Numbered from the stretch's first letter, positions 44,801-55,910 are shown. The stretch: DNA of 64,000 nt from Flavihumibacter fluminis (GCF_021491375.1 NZ_JAKEVY010000003.1:310001-374000); one strand, 5' to 3'. Made by a program: numbers and translations. Notes: a model not told the origin generated them from the letters alone.

Positions 44801-45400
44801 GTTTTAAACCCGGCATCCAAACAACAATATCTTGGTAATTCTCAGCCCAGATGGATTGGAAGTTTTGGAAGTACTTTACGGTATAAAGGCCTGAGTTTAT
44901 CCTTCCTCTTTGATACACAACAAGGAGTTTACCGTTACAACCAGCTGGCTAATTTCCTTGCTGCTTTCCTTACTCATAAAGGATCTGAGAACCGGAATGA
45001 TATTATCGTGTTTGACGGAGTACTGGCAGATGGAAGTCCAAATACCAAACCCGTATGGTTAGGACAGGGAGTCGGTCCGGATGGTGTGAATTATGGCAAT
45101 GGTTACTACCGGAATATTTACCGTGGTGCATCTGAAACATTTGTAGAAGATGCTTCCTGGGTACGACTTCGTAACCTAAGCCTGGGTTATTCCATTCCGT
45201 CTGATATTGTTACTAAATCAGGCTTCCTGACTGGTGCGACAGTAACTTTTACCGGGAACAATCTTTGGATTAAAACCAAGTGGAGTGGATTTGATCCTGA
45301 AGCAAGTTCAACCAGTTCCGGAAGTGTAGCAGATGGTTTCTCCGGATTTACCTATCCCGCTACCCGGAGTTATCTTGTTTCACTCAATCTTAATTTCTAA
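41867..45400 (+). CDS. SusC/RagA-type TonB-dependent receptor with STN signalling domain
   Basis: An 1177-residue outer-membrane transporter. A basic leader (1-32) precedes the signal segment (35-52). The STN domain follows (about 64-137, IRISIDLKNVPMKAALKKIE), then a carboxypeptidase-regulatory domain (155-235), plug (NIVNALQGQAAGLQI, KGGAATALYGLRASTGAIIIT) and a 22-strand barrel ending in SLNLNF. The STN domain makes it a signal transducer for the FecR/sigma pair as well as an importer. The start could be a TTG at 41840; the ATG at 41867 is preferred. Confidence 0.95.
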   Translation: MSFNSKTHRWRAFDLNLMPFLHQVFSSRKIQVLVMRALTLAILLTINGVLMAEISSGQDLSKIRISIDLKNVPMKAALKKIEGSTDLSFSFRTADLSSLRNVSYAAENIPVDKLLDALFENTGLKYEVINSNIIIRKVATPEAPAPVPSEIAFEGGIRGRVVNTKGEPVPNASILVTGVNQGTAADQEGRFSLSGLKAGTYTVVVTAVGYGKQERTVSVTDDNIATITIELSEDNADMAEVTVTALGIRREKRELGYSAQEVKGDALTASRQPNIVNALQGQAAGLQINSGGGAPGQGSKIILRGLNSLDPNRDFQPLFIIDGIPVDNTTDVSDGSSLYGISNRAADINPDDIESINILKGGAATALYGLRASTGAIIITTKSGKAGKLRGSVTSTYGVDEINMYPETQTKYTQGWQGVYDPSSFWPTTGPTIEEAKAIDPTHPDKIFNNFKHGYKTGNSFRNSLNISGGSERAIFTGTFSQFNQEGIMPFTDYKNISAKVGGEFKLSEKVKFGSSVNYVKSGGRRGNADRYNENLTYFSPRWDIWDYINENGTQNTIVGSGNDNPIYVLRGVDYRDNVDRIITNSHFTYSPAKWLDINYRFGADIYSDSRTSKSPGPMGLPDEIYPASDFGFGNISEYTARNTILNSTLMLNFKNKIGQHLQSSLKVGHDLFATKRTTVYANGDTLVVPNFYNLNNAKRVTGSNSLREYRIIGLFADWTLSWKNYLYMTLTYRNDFTSTLSKDNRSFSYPSASLSYIFSETFNLPDWFTFGKARVSVAKIGKDAVPYATSSGFNLGSPLNNNVIPFFLSTQTGDPNLRPEFTTSYEGGLELKFLQNRLGIDFTYYNNTSKDLIIPVKVPVTSGYDQIYLNSGSIRNKGVEISLSGTPVQTRNFSWDARVNFTSNKNTVLSIYPGLTEIAIASQFGYLSSSVTQKYIPGYPVGALFGRTYQRYYGDKTENPAILEKDLPIVIGANGFPVLNPASKQQYLGNSQPRWIGSFGSTLRYKGLSLSFLFDTQQGVYRYNQLANFLAAFLTHKGSENRNDIIVFDGVLADGSPNTKPVWLGQGVGPDGVNYGNGYYRNIYRGASETFVEDASWVRLRNLSLGYSIPSDIVTKSGFLTGATVTFTGNNLWIKTKWSGFDPEASSTSSGSVADGFSGFTYPATRSYLVSLNLNF

Positions 45401-45411
45401 AACAGGTAACC

Positions 45412-46824
45412 ATGAAACGATTCCATCAATTATTATATACAGGCCTTCTTTTTATTGGATTAACCGGGTGTAGTAAATACCTGGATAAACTGGACAACCC
45501 AAACCTGGTTACAGATCCTCCATTGAATGGCTTGCTTGCACAGAATACTTATAATACCGGATACAATGTATACCGGATGGGATATACTGCTTCTTACTTT
45601 ATGCAGTACCAGGCTTCCAGTGCCAAAGGAAGTGATACGGATATATACAATGAAGTAGATTATTCCACTTCCTGGACTGCCATCTATTCAACCATGATGA
45701 ACCTTCAGCAAATGCTGAACAAGGCGGTCCAGGATAATGCCTATCATCATGTGGGAGTTGGGAAGATCATGATGGCGTATAATCTCAATATGCTAATCAA
45801 TGCATTTGGTGATGTTCCTTACAGTGAAGCATTGAAAGGAGGCGAATTATTGATTCCCAAATTCGATGACCAGGCAGCACTGCATGCTACCTCTATGAAC
45901 CTGCTGGATGAAGGCATTACAGAATTACAAAAAACTGGTGCCAGTCTGAACCTGGATGCAGCCAGTGATGTGATCCATGGTGGTAATGTAGAGGCCTGGA
46001 TTAAAACAGCGCATGCATTAAAGGCAAGGTTCATGAACCAGCTTACGCGAAAGGCTTCCTACAATGCGGGCAATGTTCTTACTGAACTGAATAGTGCGTA
46101 TGCGTCTAACACAGATGATGCCATGATGACAGTATTCCGTGGTCGCAGTCCCTGGAACCAGGTGGCGTACAACAATACCGTATTGCTATTGGATGGCTGG
46201 TTAAGTGAGCAGTTTGTAGATGCTTTGGATGGTACCACTTTTGGTGTAGAGGATCCGCGTTTACCACTGATTGCAACCTTAACCCAATTTGGTGATTACC
46301 GGGGAACGCCTAATGGAGCAGGCCGTATAGGTACAGGTACGGATGATGAGGAATCCTATCTTTCTGTAAATGGTTATTATTCCAGGGGCAATGCACCCTT
46401 GGCTTTGGTAACCTATGCTGAAATGAAGTTCATTGAAGCGGAAGCGGCATTCAGGGCGGATGACAAACCCAGGGCTTATGCAGCCTACCTGGCCGGTATT
46501 GCTGCTCACATGAATAAAATGGGTGTATCGGCAGCAGACAGAGATGCCTATTTAAGTGAATCCTCAGTGAGTGTGGGTGAAGCTAATATTACGCTGGAAC
46601 TTATCGCCAAAGAGAAATATGTTGCCATGTTCCTGCATCCGGAATCCTGGGTGGATGGCCGTCGGTTTGATTATAATTACAAGGATTTTGAATTGCCGGA
46701 AGGTGCAGTACTCAATACGTTTATTCGCCGACTCGCTTACCCCAATGTGGAGTTCAGCAGAAATGGAGCAAATGTGCCTGATATAAGCGGACTGGATGAA
46801 CGCCTGGCATTTGACAAACCATAA
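45412..46824 (+). CDS. SusD/RagB-like outer-membrane lipoprotein
   Basis: A 470-residue lipoprotein with lipobox LTGC (Cys20), followed by SKYLDKLDNPNLVTDPP as in the SusD-like_2 group. It is mainly helical with TPR-like repeats (MMAYNLNMLINAFGDVPYSEALKG, AWIKTAHALKARFMNQL, KFIEAEAAFRADDKPRAYAAY). It forms the lid over the SusC barrel and captures the ligand. Eleven bases after susC. This SusD subgroup is often tied to peptide or non-starch substrates, which fits the peptidase gene that follows. Confidence 0.94.
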   Translation: MKRFHQLLYTGLLFIGLTGCSKYLDKLDNPNLVTDPPLNGLLAQNTYNTGYNVYRMGYTASYFMQYQASSAKGSDTDIYNEVDYSTSWTAIYSTMMNLQQMLNKAVQDNAYHHVGVGKIMMAYNLNMLINAFGDVPYSEALKGGELLIPKFDDQAALHATSMNLLDEGITELQKTGASLNLDAASDVIHGGNVEAWIKTAHALKARFMNQLTRKASYNAGNVLTELNSAYASNTDDAMMTVFRGRSPWNQVAYNNTVLLLDGWLSEQFVDALDGTTFGVEDPRLPLIATLTQFGDYRGTPNGAGRIGTGTDDEESYLSVNGYYSRGNAPLALVTYAEMKFIEAEAAFRADDKPRAYAAYLAGIAAHMNKMGVSAADRDAYLSESSVSVGEANITLELIAKEKYVAMFLHPESWVDGRRFDYNYKDFELPEGAVLNTFIRRLAYPNVEFSRNGANVPDISGLDERLAFDKP

Positions 46825-46831
46825 TTGAGTA

Positions 46832-48928
46832 ATGAGAATAAAAGGCCTGATAGTAATCGGGTTCCTGGTTGGGTCGCTGACTGGATTTGCACAGGACTTT
46901 ACTATGGAATCAGTTACTTCCTATCCGTTTCCTTCTGAACTTTCTGCTTCAGCAGCAGGTTCCAGAATTGCAGTGGCATTGAATGAGCAGGGGAAGAGGA
47001 ATATCTATGTAGCAGAAGGGCCGGAATTTGAATTGAAAAAAAGAACAGCCTTTGATCTGGATGAGGGTATGGAGCTAAGTTCTATCCGCCTCTCTGCAGA
47101 CGGCAAATGGATTGTTTTTGTTCGCGGAGGTGATTATGGAGCCTTCGATGAAACGATACCAAGGAATCCTTCCTCATCACCTGCATCCCCAAAGGTGCAG
47201 GTGATGAGTCTTCCTTTTGAAGGCGGACAACCAACTGTACTGGATGAAGGAACAGAGCCGGTAATTGATCCATCAGGCCGGTTTGTGTTGTATGAGAAAA
47301 ATGGAGCATTGTGGGAAAGTCCCATCGACGGGAGTGCTAAACCCGTTCGAAAATTCTTTACTAAAGGTTCGGTTAGCCAATACAGTTATGAGCCTGGTGG
47401 GAAGCGTATTTTGTTTGTAGCAAATCGCCGCACTCATTCTTTTATCGGCATTTATACAGATTCCATTCAACCCATTCAATGGATTGCACCAGCAGTTGCC
47501 AGGGATGTATCACCAAGGTGGTCACCGGATGGTAAACAAGTTGTATTTATCAGACGTACTGCTAGGGGTGGGCGTCCTGATTCCATAACGGTTCGGCGGC
47601 ACCAGGCATGGTCTATCATGGTGGCTGATCCGGCAACAGGAAAAGCAACTAAAATCTGGACAGCTCCAGGTACACTGCGAGGTTCTTATCCTGGCACCCA
47701 GGGCGGGACTAACCTGCATTGGGCTGATCAGGATCGAATTGTTTTTGTTTCCTTCATGGATGGATGGCCACATCTCTATTCAATTCCCGTCAAAGGAGGA
47801 GAGCCCCTGCTGCTCACCAAGGGGAATTATATGCTGGAACATATACGCCTGAGCCCTGATCGTAAATGGTTGGTGGCGGCTGCTAATACAGGACCTGAAA
47901 AAGATGACCTGCATCGCAGGCACCTGGTTAAGATTCCGGTAGATAAACCAGCTGTTGAAGTATTAACTCCGGGTAAAGGAATTGAAGCCTTACCTGTAAT
48001 CACCGGAGATCAGCAACATATCGCTTTTATCAGTGCAACAGTCCAACGGCCAGGGGTAGTTGCAGTTATGCCATTTACTGGTGGAAAAGCAAATCTTGTC
48101 GGTGCTTCCAAAATACCATCCGGATTTCCTGTTTCCAAATTGGTAGAACCAAAATCGGTGAGTTTCAGGGCTTCCGATGGTGTACTGGTGTATGGACAAT
48201 TATTCGAACCTCCTGGAAATAAAGAGGCAAAAAAACCAGCTGTGGTTTTTATACATGGAGGTCCGCAGCGGCAAATGTTATTAGGTTGGCATTATGGAGA
48301 TTATTACTCGAATACCTATGCATTGAATCAATACCTGGCAAGCCAGGGTTTTGTAGTGCTATCTGTAAATTACCGGTTAGGCATCGGGTATGGATATGAG
48401 TTTCAGTATCCACCTAACTGGGGGAGTTATGGAGCGTCGGAATACCTGGATGTGAAAGCCGCTGGTGACTGGCTGGCAAAGCAATCCTTTGTGGATCCGG
48501 CGCGCATCGGCACCTATGGTGGATCTTATGGAGGTTACCTGGTTGCTTTGGCATTGGGCAGAGATTCCAAACTTTTTAAAGCAGGTGTTGATATTCATGG
48601 TGTTCATACCAACCGGGAGAACTATCCTTCACTTGATGGAGAACAGGCTCCCGATGCTGCTTATGCGAAAAAAATCATCTGGCAGTCTTCACCTGTTTCC
48701 TGGGTTAAACAATGGACTTCACCTGTTTTGTTTATTCATGGTGATGATGATGGAAATGTTCCTTTTTTTGAAACTGCGGACCTGGTTCGGCGCTTTGAGC
48801 AGACAGGTAAATCATATGAAAGCCTGGTAATTCCGGATGAAACCCACCACTGGATGCGCTATCATAATCAACTCATAGTGAACAATGCGGTGGCTGAATT
48901 TCTATCGCGACAACTATTGAAAAAATAA
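46832..48928 (+). CDS. Exported S9-family prolyl oligopeptidase-like peptidase
   Basis: A 698-residue exported peptidase with a signal peptide (residues 1-20, TGFAQ). An N-terminal TolB-like propeller (about 30-400) gates an alpha/beta-hydrolase domain (450-698). The catalytic triad is visible: Ser565 in GTYGGSYGGYL, Asp640 in HGDDDGNVPF, and His672 or His673 in DETHHW. Such enzymes remove di- or oligopeptides in the periplasm or at the surface. It begins 7 bases after the SusD gene, so it should share its regulation. Confidence 0.94.
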   Translation: MRIKGLIVIGFLVGSLTGFAQDFTMESVTSYPFPSELSASAAGSRIAVALNEQGKRNIYVAEGPEFELKKRTAFDLDEGMELSSIRLSADGKWIVFVRGGDYGAFDETIPRNPSSSPASPKVQVMSLPFEGGQPTVLDEGTEPVIDPSGRFVLYEKNGALWESPIDGSAKPVRKFFTKGSVSQYSYEPGGKRILFVANRRTHSFIGIYTDSIQPIQWIAPAVARDVSPRWSPDGKQVVFIRRTARGGRPDSITVRRHQAWSIMVADPATGKATKIWTAPGTLRGSYPGTQGGTNLHWADQDRIVFVSFMDGWPHLYSIPVKGGEPLLLTKGNYMLEHIRLSPDRKWLVAAANTGPEKDDLHRRHLVKIPVDKPAVEVLTPGKGIEALPVITGDQQHIAFISATVQRPGVVAVMPFTGGKANLVGASKIPSGFPVSKLVEPKSVSFRASDGVLVYGQLFEPPGNKEAKKPAVVFIHGGPQRQMLLGWHYGDYYSNTYALNQYLASQGFVVLSVNYRLGIGYGYEFQYPPNWGSYGASEYLDVKAAGDWLAKQSFVDPARIGTYGGSYGGYLVALALGRDSKLFKAGVDIHGVHTNRENYPSLDGEQAPDAAYAKKIIWQSSPVSWVKQWTSPVLFIHGDDDGNVPFFETADLVRRFEQTGKSYESLVIPDETHHWMRYHNQLIVNNAVAEFLSRQLLKK

Positions 48929-48950
48929 GGTTCAACTGAAAACTCATTTT

Positions 48951-51359
48951 ATGAAAAATGGCCGGAGAATGCTCCTACTACTGGCAGGTATCTGTTATGC
49001 CTCCCTGTTTTCATATAGCCAGAAAAAACAACCAGCCTTACCCCCCGGAATCGATGCGTATATAAACAAGGTCATCAGTTCCCTGAACGTGCCGGGAGTG
49101 GGTGTTGCTATTGTAAAGGATGGAAAAGTTGTGCTTTCAAAAGGCTATGGTGTAAAACGGATGGGCACCAGTGACAAGGTAGATGATCAGACCCTTTTTT
49201 TAATTGCCTCCAACAGTAAAGCCTTTACAGCTACTTCATTAGGGTTACTGGTGGAGGATGGAAAAATTCGTTGGGATGATAAAGTGGTGCAGCATCTTCC
49301 CTGGTTTAAAATGAGTGATCCGTATGTAACACAAAATCTGACTGTACGTGATTTACTGGTGCATCACAGCGGATTGCAGGCCTATGCGGGGGATATCATG
49401 TTGTTCCCGCCTGCCACCTACAGCAGGAAAGAGATCCTTCAAAAACTTCCACAACTTCCTCTTCGCTATGATTTCAGAACTACCTATGCCTATGATAATA
49501 TCCTGTATGTGGCTGCTGGTGAACTAGTATCGACTGTAGCCGGGATGCCCTGGGAAGAATTTGTGCAGGAACGCATTTTCAAAAAGGTGGGTATGAAGGA
49601 AAGTATTGCACGGTATACTGACCTGAAAAAGAAAGCTAATTTTTCGTTTGGACATGCCCGTTCCTATAATGATATCCGGGTGGTTGAAACTTTCCGGGAA
49701 ACAAATATCGGAGATGCAGGAAATGCCGCTGGTGGAATTGTATCCAACGCAAGCGATATGGCGAACTGGCTGATAACACAGCTGGATTCAGGAAGAACGC
49801 CGCTTAAGGAGCGTGTACTGACACCAGCAGCAACCGCTGATCTCTGGAAGATCATCCGGCCCATGCCTATTAGTAGAGTGGACTCACTGATTGCACCTTC
49901 TCAATCTGATTTCTGGGGCTATGCTTCGGGATTTCGCTCCTACAATTATGGAAAATATAAAGTAATCGGACATGGCGGGGCGTTGTCCGGATTTGTATCA
50001 CAAATCGCGATGGTGCCGGACTTAAAACTTGGCGTAGTGGTATTAACCAACCAGGCTTCTACAGCGGCCTACTGGTCAATCATCTATCATGTGTTGGATT
50101 ATTATATGGGCAATCCAACATTTGACTGGTTAGGTGGGTATAAGCGTATTCAGGATTCTGCAGTAGCACGTGCGCTTGCAAGGAAGAAGGACCTTAGTAT
50201 TGCCAGGGCGCAGGGGGATAAACCATCCCTGCCTTTAAAGGCATATGCCGGCAGTTTTATGGAACCCTTATTGGGTCGTGCAACCATTCAATCAGAAGGC
50301 GATTCATTGGTATTACGGTTTGATAACATGGAGCATTATGTAGCAGATCTGCGCTATTTCCAATACAATAATTTTATTGCCAGCTTCAGAAATATGGGTG
50401 TTCCAACGGAAGCCTATGTTTCTTATGGATTGAAGGCGGATGGTACAATTGATCGGGTACGCATCGAAGTTAGAGATCCGGCATCACGCCTTGATTTTGA
50501 AGAGATGGAATTGAAACCGATTAAAGAGAAAAAAATGGATATCGTTAAACTGGATAAGTCATTGCGGGCGGAAATGGCCAAATATCCCCAGGCCTCCTTT
50601 GGTATTGCCTTCAAGGACCTGGGCACAGGACAAACATTTTTTATCAATGAGAAGGAAAATTTTCATGCAGCAAGTACCATGAAAACGCCTGTACTGATGG
50701 AAGCCTACAAGCAGGCTGCAGCCGGTAAATTTTCACTTCATGATAAAATAAAAGTGAGCAATCATTTTAAGAGTATTGTGGATGGGTCTGTGTTTAGTGT
50801 GAGTCCGGCGGATGACAGTGAATTTGAATTGTATCAGCTGATTGGTAAAGAACTCCCGATTTCGGATATCCTTCACCGTATGATTACCAAAAGCAGTAAC
50901 CTGGCAACCAATATTATGATTGACCTGGTTGGTGCCAAAAATGTGATGGCCACCATGAAAGAAGTAGGCGCGCATGATATCCAGGTACTAAGAGGAGTTG
51001 AAGATCAGAAAGCGTTTGATGCAGGAAGGAATAATACTACTACTGCCTATGACCTCATGCTGATTTTTGAACAGTTGGGAAATGGAAGTTTTGTTAGTAA
51101 GATGGCATGTGCCGATATGATCCGGGTGCTTCAGGATCAGTATTACAAAGATGCTATACCGGCTAAGTTGCCGGCTGATGTAAAGACTGCCACTAAGAGT
51201 GGTTCCATCACCAAAATAGCACATGATTCCGGCATTGTGTATTTGCCGGATGGTCGGAAATACGTGGTGGTATTGTTATCTCGTGGATTTGAAGAACATT
51301 CCGATGCCACCGGAGTTTTGGCAGAATTGTCTAAGATGATTTATGATGCGGTGAAATGA
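48951..51359 (+). CDS. Tandem serine hydrolase: class C-like beta-lactamase domain fused to a class A-like domain
   Basis: An 802-residue exported protein (signal peptide 1-23). Residues 30-390 are a class C/penicillin-binding type domain with Ser87-x-x-Lys90 (ASNSKAFT), Tyr181-x-Asn183 (YDN) and HGG (341-343). A DUF3471-like beta domain follows (425-520). Residues 530-802 are a class A-type domain with Ser575-x-x-Lys578 (STMK), SSN (648-650) where SDN is usual, a candidate Glu684, and KSG (749-751). Both active sites look intact. Possible roles are D-peptide or peptidoglycan-fragment hydrolysis, or beta-lactam breakdown. It lies 22 bases after the S9 peptidase gene. Confidence 0.9.
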   Translation: MKNGRRMLLLLAGICYASLFSYSQKKQPALPPGIDAYINKVISSLNVPGVGVAIVKDGKVVLSKGYGVKRMGTSDKVDDQTLFLIASNSKAFTATSLGLLVEDGKIRWDDKVVQHLPWFKMSDPYVTQNLTVRDLLVHHSGLQAYAGDIMLFPPATYSRKEILQKLPQLPLRYDFRTTYAYDNILYVAAGELVSTVAGMPWEEFVQERIFKKVGMKESIARYTDLKKKANFSFGHARSYNDIRVVETFRETNIGDAGNAAGGIVSNASDMANWLITQLDSGRTPLKERVLTPAATADLWKIIRPMPISRVDSLIAPSQSDFWGYASGFRSYNYGKYKVIGHGGALSGFVSQIAMVPDLKLGVVVLTNQASTAAYWSIIYHVLDYYMGNPTFDWLGGYKRIQDSAVARALARKKDLSIARAQGDKPSLPLKAYAGSFMEPLLGRATIQSEGDSLVLRFDNMEHYVADLRYFQYNNFIASFRNMGVPTEAYVSYGLKADGTIDRVRIEVRDPASRLDFEEMELKPIKEKKMDIVKLDKSLRAEMAKYPQASFGIAFKDLGTGQTFFINEKENFHAASTMKTPVLMEAYKQAAAGKFSLHDKIKVSNHFKSIVDGSVFSVSPADDSEFELYQLIGKELPISDILHRMITKSSNLATNIMIDLVGAKNVMATMKEVGAHDIQVLRGVEDQKAFDAGRNNTTTAYDLMLIFEQLGNGSFVSKMACADMIRVLQDQYYKDAIPAKLPADVKTATKSGSITKIAHDSGIVYLPDGRKYVVVLLSRGFEEHSDATGVLAELSKMIYDAVK

Positions 51360-51387
51360 AAAAAGTGGCCCGTTGCCGAGCCACTTT
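51359..51387 (-). terminator. Terminator of katG, also serving the convergent island
   Basis: AAAGTGGC and GCCACTTT form an 8-bp stem with a 10-base loop. On the minus strand the stem is followed by six T, giving katG an intrinsic terminator. On the plus strand the T run is short, but the hairpin starts right after the stop codon of the beta-lactamase fusion and may serve both. Confidence 0.8.
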
Positions 51388-51410
51388 ACATGTGTATATC
51401 TGAGCCTTAA

Positions 51411-53666
<2,256 letters not shown>

Positions 53667-53737
53667 TTAGACGTTCGGTTTACTGCGAAATTATCGATGA
53701 TTTCTTCAACAATTTTATTTATTTATTAAATCATAAG

Positions 53738-53752
53738 ATAGATAAAATCTAT
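53738..53752. promoter_or_regulatory. OxyR-like palindrome between katG and the 53780 gene
   Basis: ATAGATAAAATCTAT matches the OxyR half-operator pattern ATAGnTnnnAnCTAT at every fixed position. Only one unit was seen, with no second copy 7 bp away. It lies 90 bases upstream of the katG start and 28 bases upstream of the divergent gene. Confidence 0.55.
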
Positions 53753-53779
53753 ATTGCGAATCCTTATTAAAACTTACTT

Positions 53780-54409
53780 ATGAAAAAGATGGGAACTATT
53801 GCCTTATTGTTTTTAATGATGACATCCTTTCATTCCGGATCAGGGGATTTTGTAGGGATGATTAAAATGAAACACAAGTACAAAAATCTGGAGGGTAAGG
53901 ATATTACATCCCTTCTGGCACCTTATCTGGGCAGAGAATGGGAGTACTATATTGATGATAAAAACTATAAATCGGTGAATGAATCCGGTAATTGGGTTCA
54001 GCTCTATACTGGAGCAGACAATCTGTATTATTCATTCACCAAAGAAAAGAGTGCATCAAAATTTGATGCAGGATCAACGAGCTCTTCCAAATTTGAAGTG
54101 ACCTATTTAGACAGGAAGGAAAAGGTGGCAGGCTATTTATGTGATATAATGAAAGTGGAAACAGATAACCAGACTACCATTTATTACTACAGCAAGGAAG
54201 TCAGGACGAATCCGGAGAATTTTGCCAATCATAATTATGGTAACTGGAATCAGTATCTGAAAGCTGCCGAAGGGGGTATTACGCTCAAATTTGAATTAAC
54301 GGATCACAAAAACAAGTTTATCTGGATTGCCACCGCCACAGCCGTAAAGCCGCTTGCCTTGACAGCAACTGATTTTGAATTTCCGGTGGGTTATACAATA
54401 GCAGAATAA
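53780..54409 (+). CDS. Exported protein of unknown function
   Basis: A 209-residue protein with a signal peptide (about residues 1-22, ending HSGSG). The mature part is beta-rich with many Tyr and Lys: KFEVTYLDRKEKVAGYLCDIMKVE, TTIYYYSKEVRTNPENF and a final TATDFEFPVGYTIAE. The 'K-V-A-G-Y-x-C-x' segment followed by a Tyr-rich strand resembles DUF4412-like or GLPGLI-like periplasmic families, but I do not assign it firmly. It shares an intergenic region with katG, including the OxyR-like box. Confidence 0.75.
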   Translation: MKKMGTIALLFLMMTSFHSGSGDFVGMIKMKHKYKNLEGKDITSLLAPYLGREWEYYIDDKNYKSVNESGNWVQLYTGADNLYYSFTKEKSASKFDAGSTSSSKFEVTYLDRKEKVAGYLCDIMKVETDNQTTIYYYSKEVRTNPENFANHNYGNWNQYLKAAEGGITLKFELTDHKNKFIWIATATAVKPLALTATDFEFPVGYTIAE

Positions 54410-54410
54410 A

Positions 54411-54434
54411 CCCTACCCGCCGCAACGGGTAGGG
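54411..54434. terminator. Hairpin between convergent genes
   Basis: CCCTACCCG (54411-54419) and CGGGTAGGG (54426-54434) form a perfect 9-bp stem with a 6-base loop, one base after the stop of the plus-strand gene and 15 bases from the stop of the minus-strand lipoprotein gene. The T content after it is modest (TTTATT on the minus strand). Probably a bidirectional terminator. Confidence 0.65.
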
Positions 54435-54448
54435 AGGTAGGGAACTGT

Positions 54449-55699
54449 TTATTTTATCCGTTTAACCCGGAAAGTTCCTTCAATGGCTTCAGTTCCAATT
54501 TGACGTCCGCTTAAACCAGAACGTAAGCCGGATGGACTTACTGTAAAACGCCCGGTTACCAGGGTGCCAACAGGCCCCCAATTGTCGATAGTGATGTTTC
54601 CTCCACTATTTACTATTTCCCCAATGTTATTTTCAACAAAAGCTACATAATATTTGGAAAGCAGTTGATTGGTGATGGTCATAGCTACACTACCACCTTC
54701 GTAATTCCAACTATGGGTTCCGGAGGTTCCGTTCCAGATGATAGTGAGTACATCTTCTTCATCTTCTCCTGCCAATCCGGATTGATTACCTATTGTAGCA
54801 CCAACATGGCCTGGAATCGTACGCCATTCACCATTTCCATATCGGTAGCGGATACCTTCACCGAGTATTTTGATGTTTGACAATAGCAGGAGTTGATGTG
54901 CCTTTGATTTAAGTTCTACCACAACAGTTGCACTGGTTTCAGCTGCAGCAGTTGCCGGTGCGGTGTAATTGCCTTTATTACCGGAGCCAGACAATTTACC
55001 CGGACCGGTCAGTTGCCATTTTTTAATCAGGCTGGCTGGCACCGGTGTGCCTTCACCTAAAGGCAGCGTTGAATTATCCGAACTTACCAGTGGGGCAAGC
55101 AGGTCATCAGAATAAGGATGAAAGTTTAGTACCGATAAGGACAACTCTTCAGAAGTATTGAGTTCAGCTGAAGACGGCGTAAGTTTTAACCAGGTCACCA
55201 GGACCCAGTCGCTGAAATGGGTAGTAGGTGTTTGAATCATTTTATTCACTTTGTCCAGGTTGTGTGGTCTGACCATATGCCAGATACCATCATCAGATTG
55301 ATAAGCAATTGACAAAACATCTTCAGAAGCAATAGAGTCTACTAATTCTTCATAGTTAAACTCAAGCGTTACAGGTTTGGCAAAAGTCAGGTCATGTGGA
55401 AATAACCGGTATCCTCCCCCCACGCCTGCATCTGCTGTGTTAGTAATTGGTTGAACCTGAAAATTTATTGTTTCAGAAACTGCTCCAGCCGGAATAATCA
55501 CTTTTAATTTCCCATCCGCTGACGTGAATTCACCACCCTGAGCACCGATTTGAAAACTTTGCAGGGCGCCGGTTGGATCTCCTTCCGGTCGGCTAACGGG
55601 AGATGGACCTTCATAAGGTATTTCACCATTTTTTTCTTTTTTGCAACTGGAAAATAATACAAGCAGGAGACAACTGGCAAAGAGGAAAATTTTGTTCAT
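54449..55699 (-). CDS. Lipoprotein with a ZU5-like domain
   Basis: A 416-residue lipoprotein with lipobox LFSSC (Cys19). Residues about 50-170 form a ZU5-like beta domain (GAQGGEFTSADGKLKVIIPAGAVSE, FAKPVTLEFNYEE, SIAYQSDDGIWHMV). An Ig-like middle and a C-terminal beta domain follow (WNGTSGTHSWNYEGGSVAMTITNQ). It looks like a surface or periplasmic binding protein, with no catalytic motif. It stands alone, divergent from the ABC permease gene. Confidence 0.82.
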   Translation of the reverse strand: MNKIFLFASCLLLVLFSSCKKEKNGEIPYEGPSPVSRPEGDPTGALQSFQIGAQGGEFTSADGKLKVIIPAGAVSETINFQVQPITNTADAGVGGGYRLFPHDLTFAKPVTLEFNYEELVDSIASEDVLSIAYQSDDGIWHMVRPHNLDKVNKMIQTPTTHFSDWVLVTWLKLTPSSAELNTSEELSLSVLNFHPYSDDLLAPLVSSDNSTLPLGEGTPVPASLIKKWQLTGPGKLSGSGNKGNYTAPATAAAETSATVVVELKSKAHQLLLLSNIKILGEGIRYRYGNGEWRTIPGHVGATIGNQSGLAGEDEEDVLTIIWNGTSGTHSWNYEGGSVAMTITNQLLSKYYVAFVENNIGEIVNSGGNITIDNWGPVGTLVTGRFTVSPSGLRSGLSGRQIGTEAIEGTFRVKRIK

Positions 55700-55894
55700 G
55701 ATAAGGTTGTTTCGGGGCGCAACATAATCCAGTATTCAATTATTAAAATGTTAAGAGCAGCCTGCTGTACTTTTCCAATGATCGTTAGTGAAAATTCACT
55801 TTAAAAGGTATCCTCTAGAAAATTTTAGTCCATCAACAGGGACCATCCAAAGAACCAGGTGCAGCGTAAGAAACAGGCGAAACCGGACAGAAAG

Positions 55895-55910
55895 TGTTCG
55901 AAATCGAACA
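55895..55910. promoter_or_regulatory. Perfect palindrome, candidate activator site
   Basis: TGTTCGAAATCGAACA is a perfect inverted repeat of 7-bp arms around two bases. Its centre is about 87 bases upstream of the predicted transcription start of the permease gene, the distance typical for a sigma-54 enhancer-binding protein. Confidence 0.6.
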
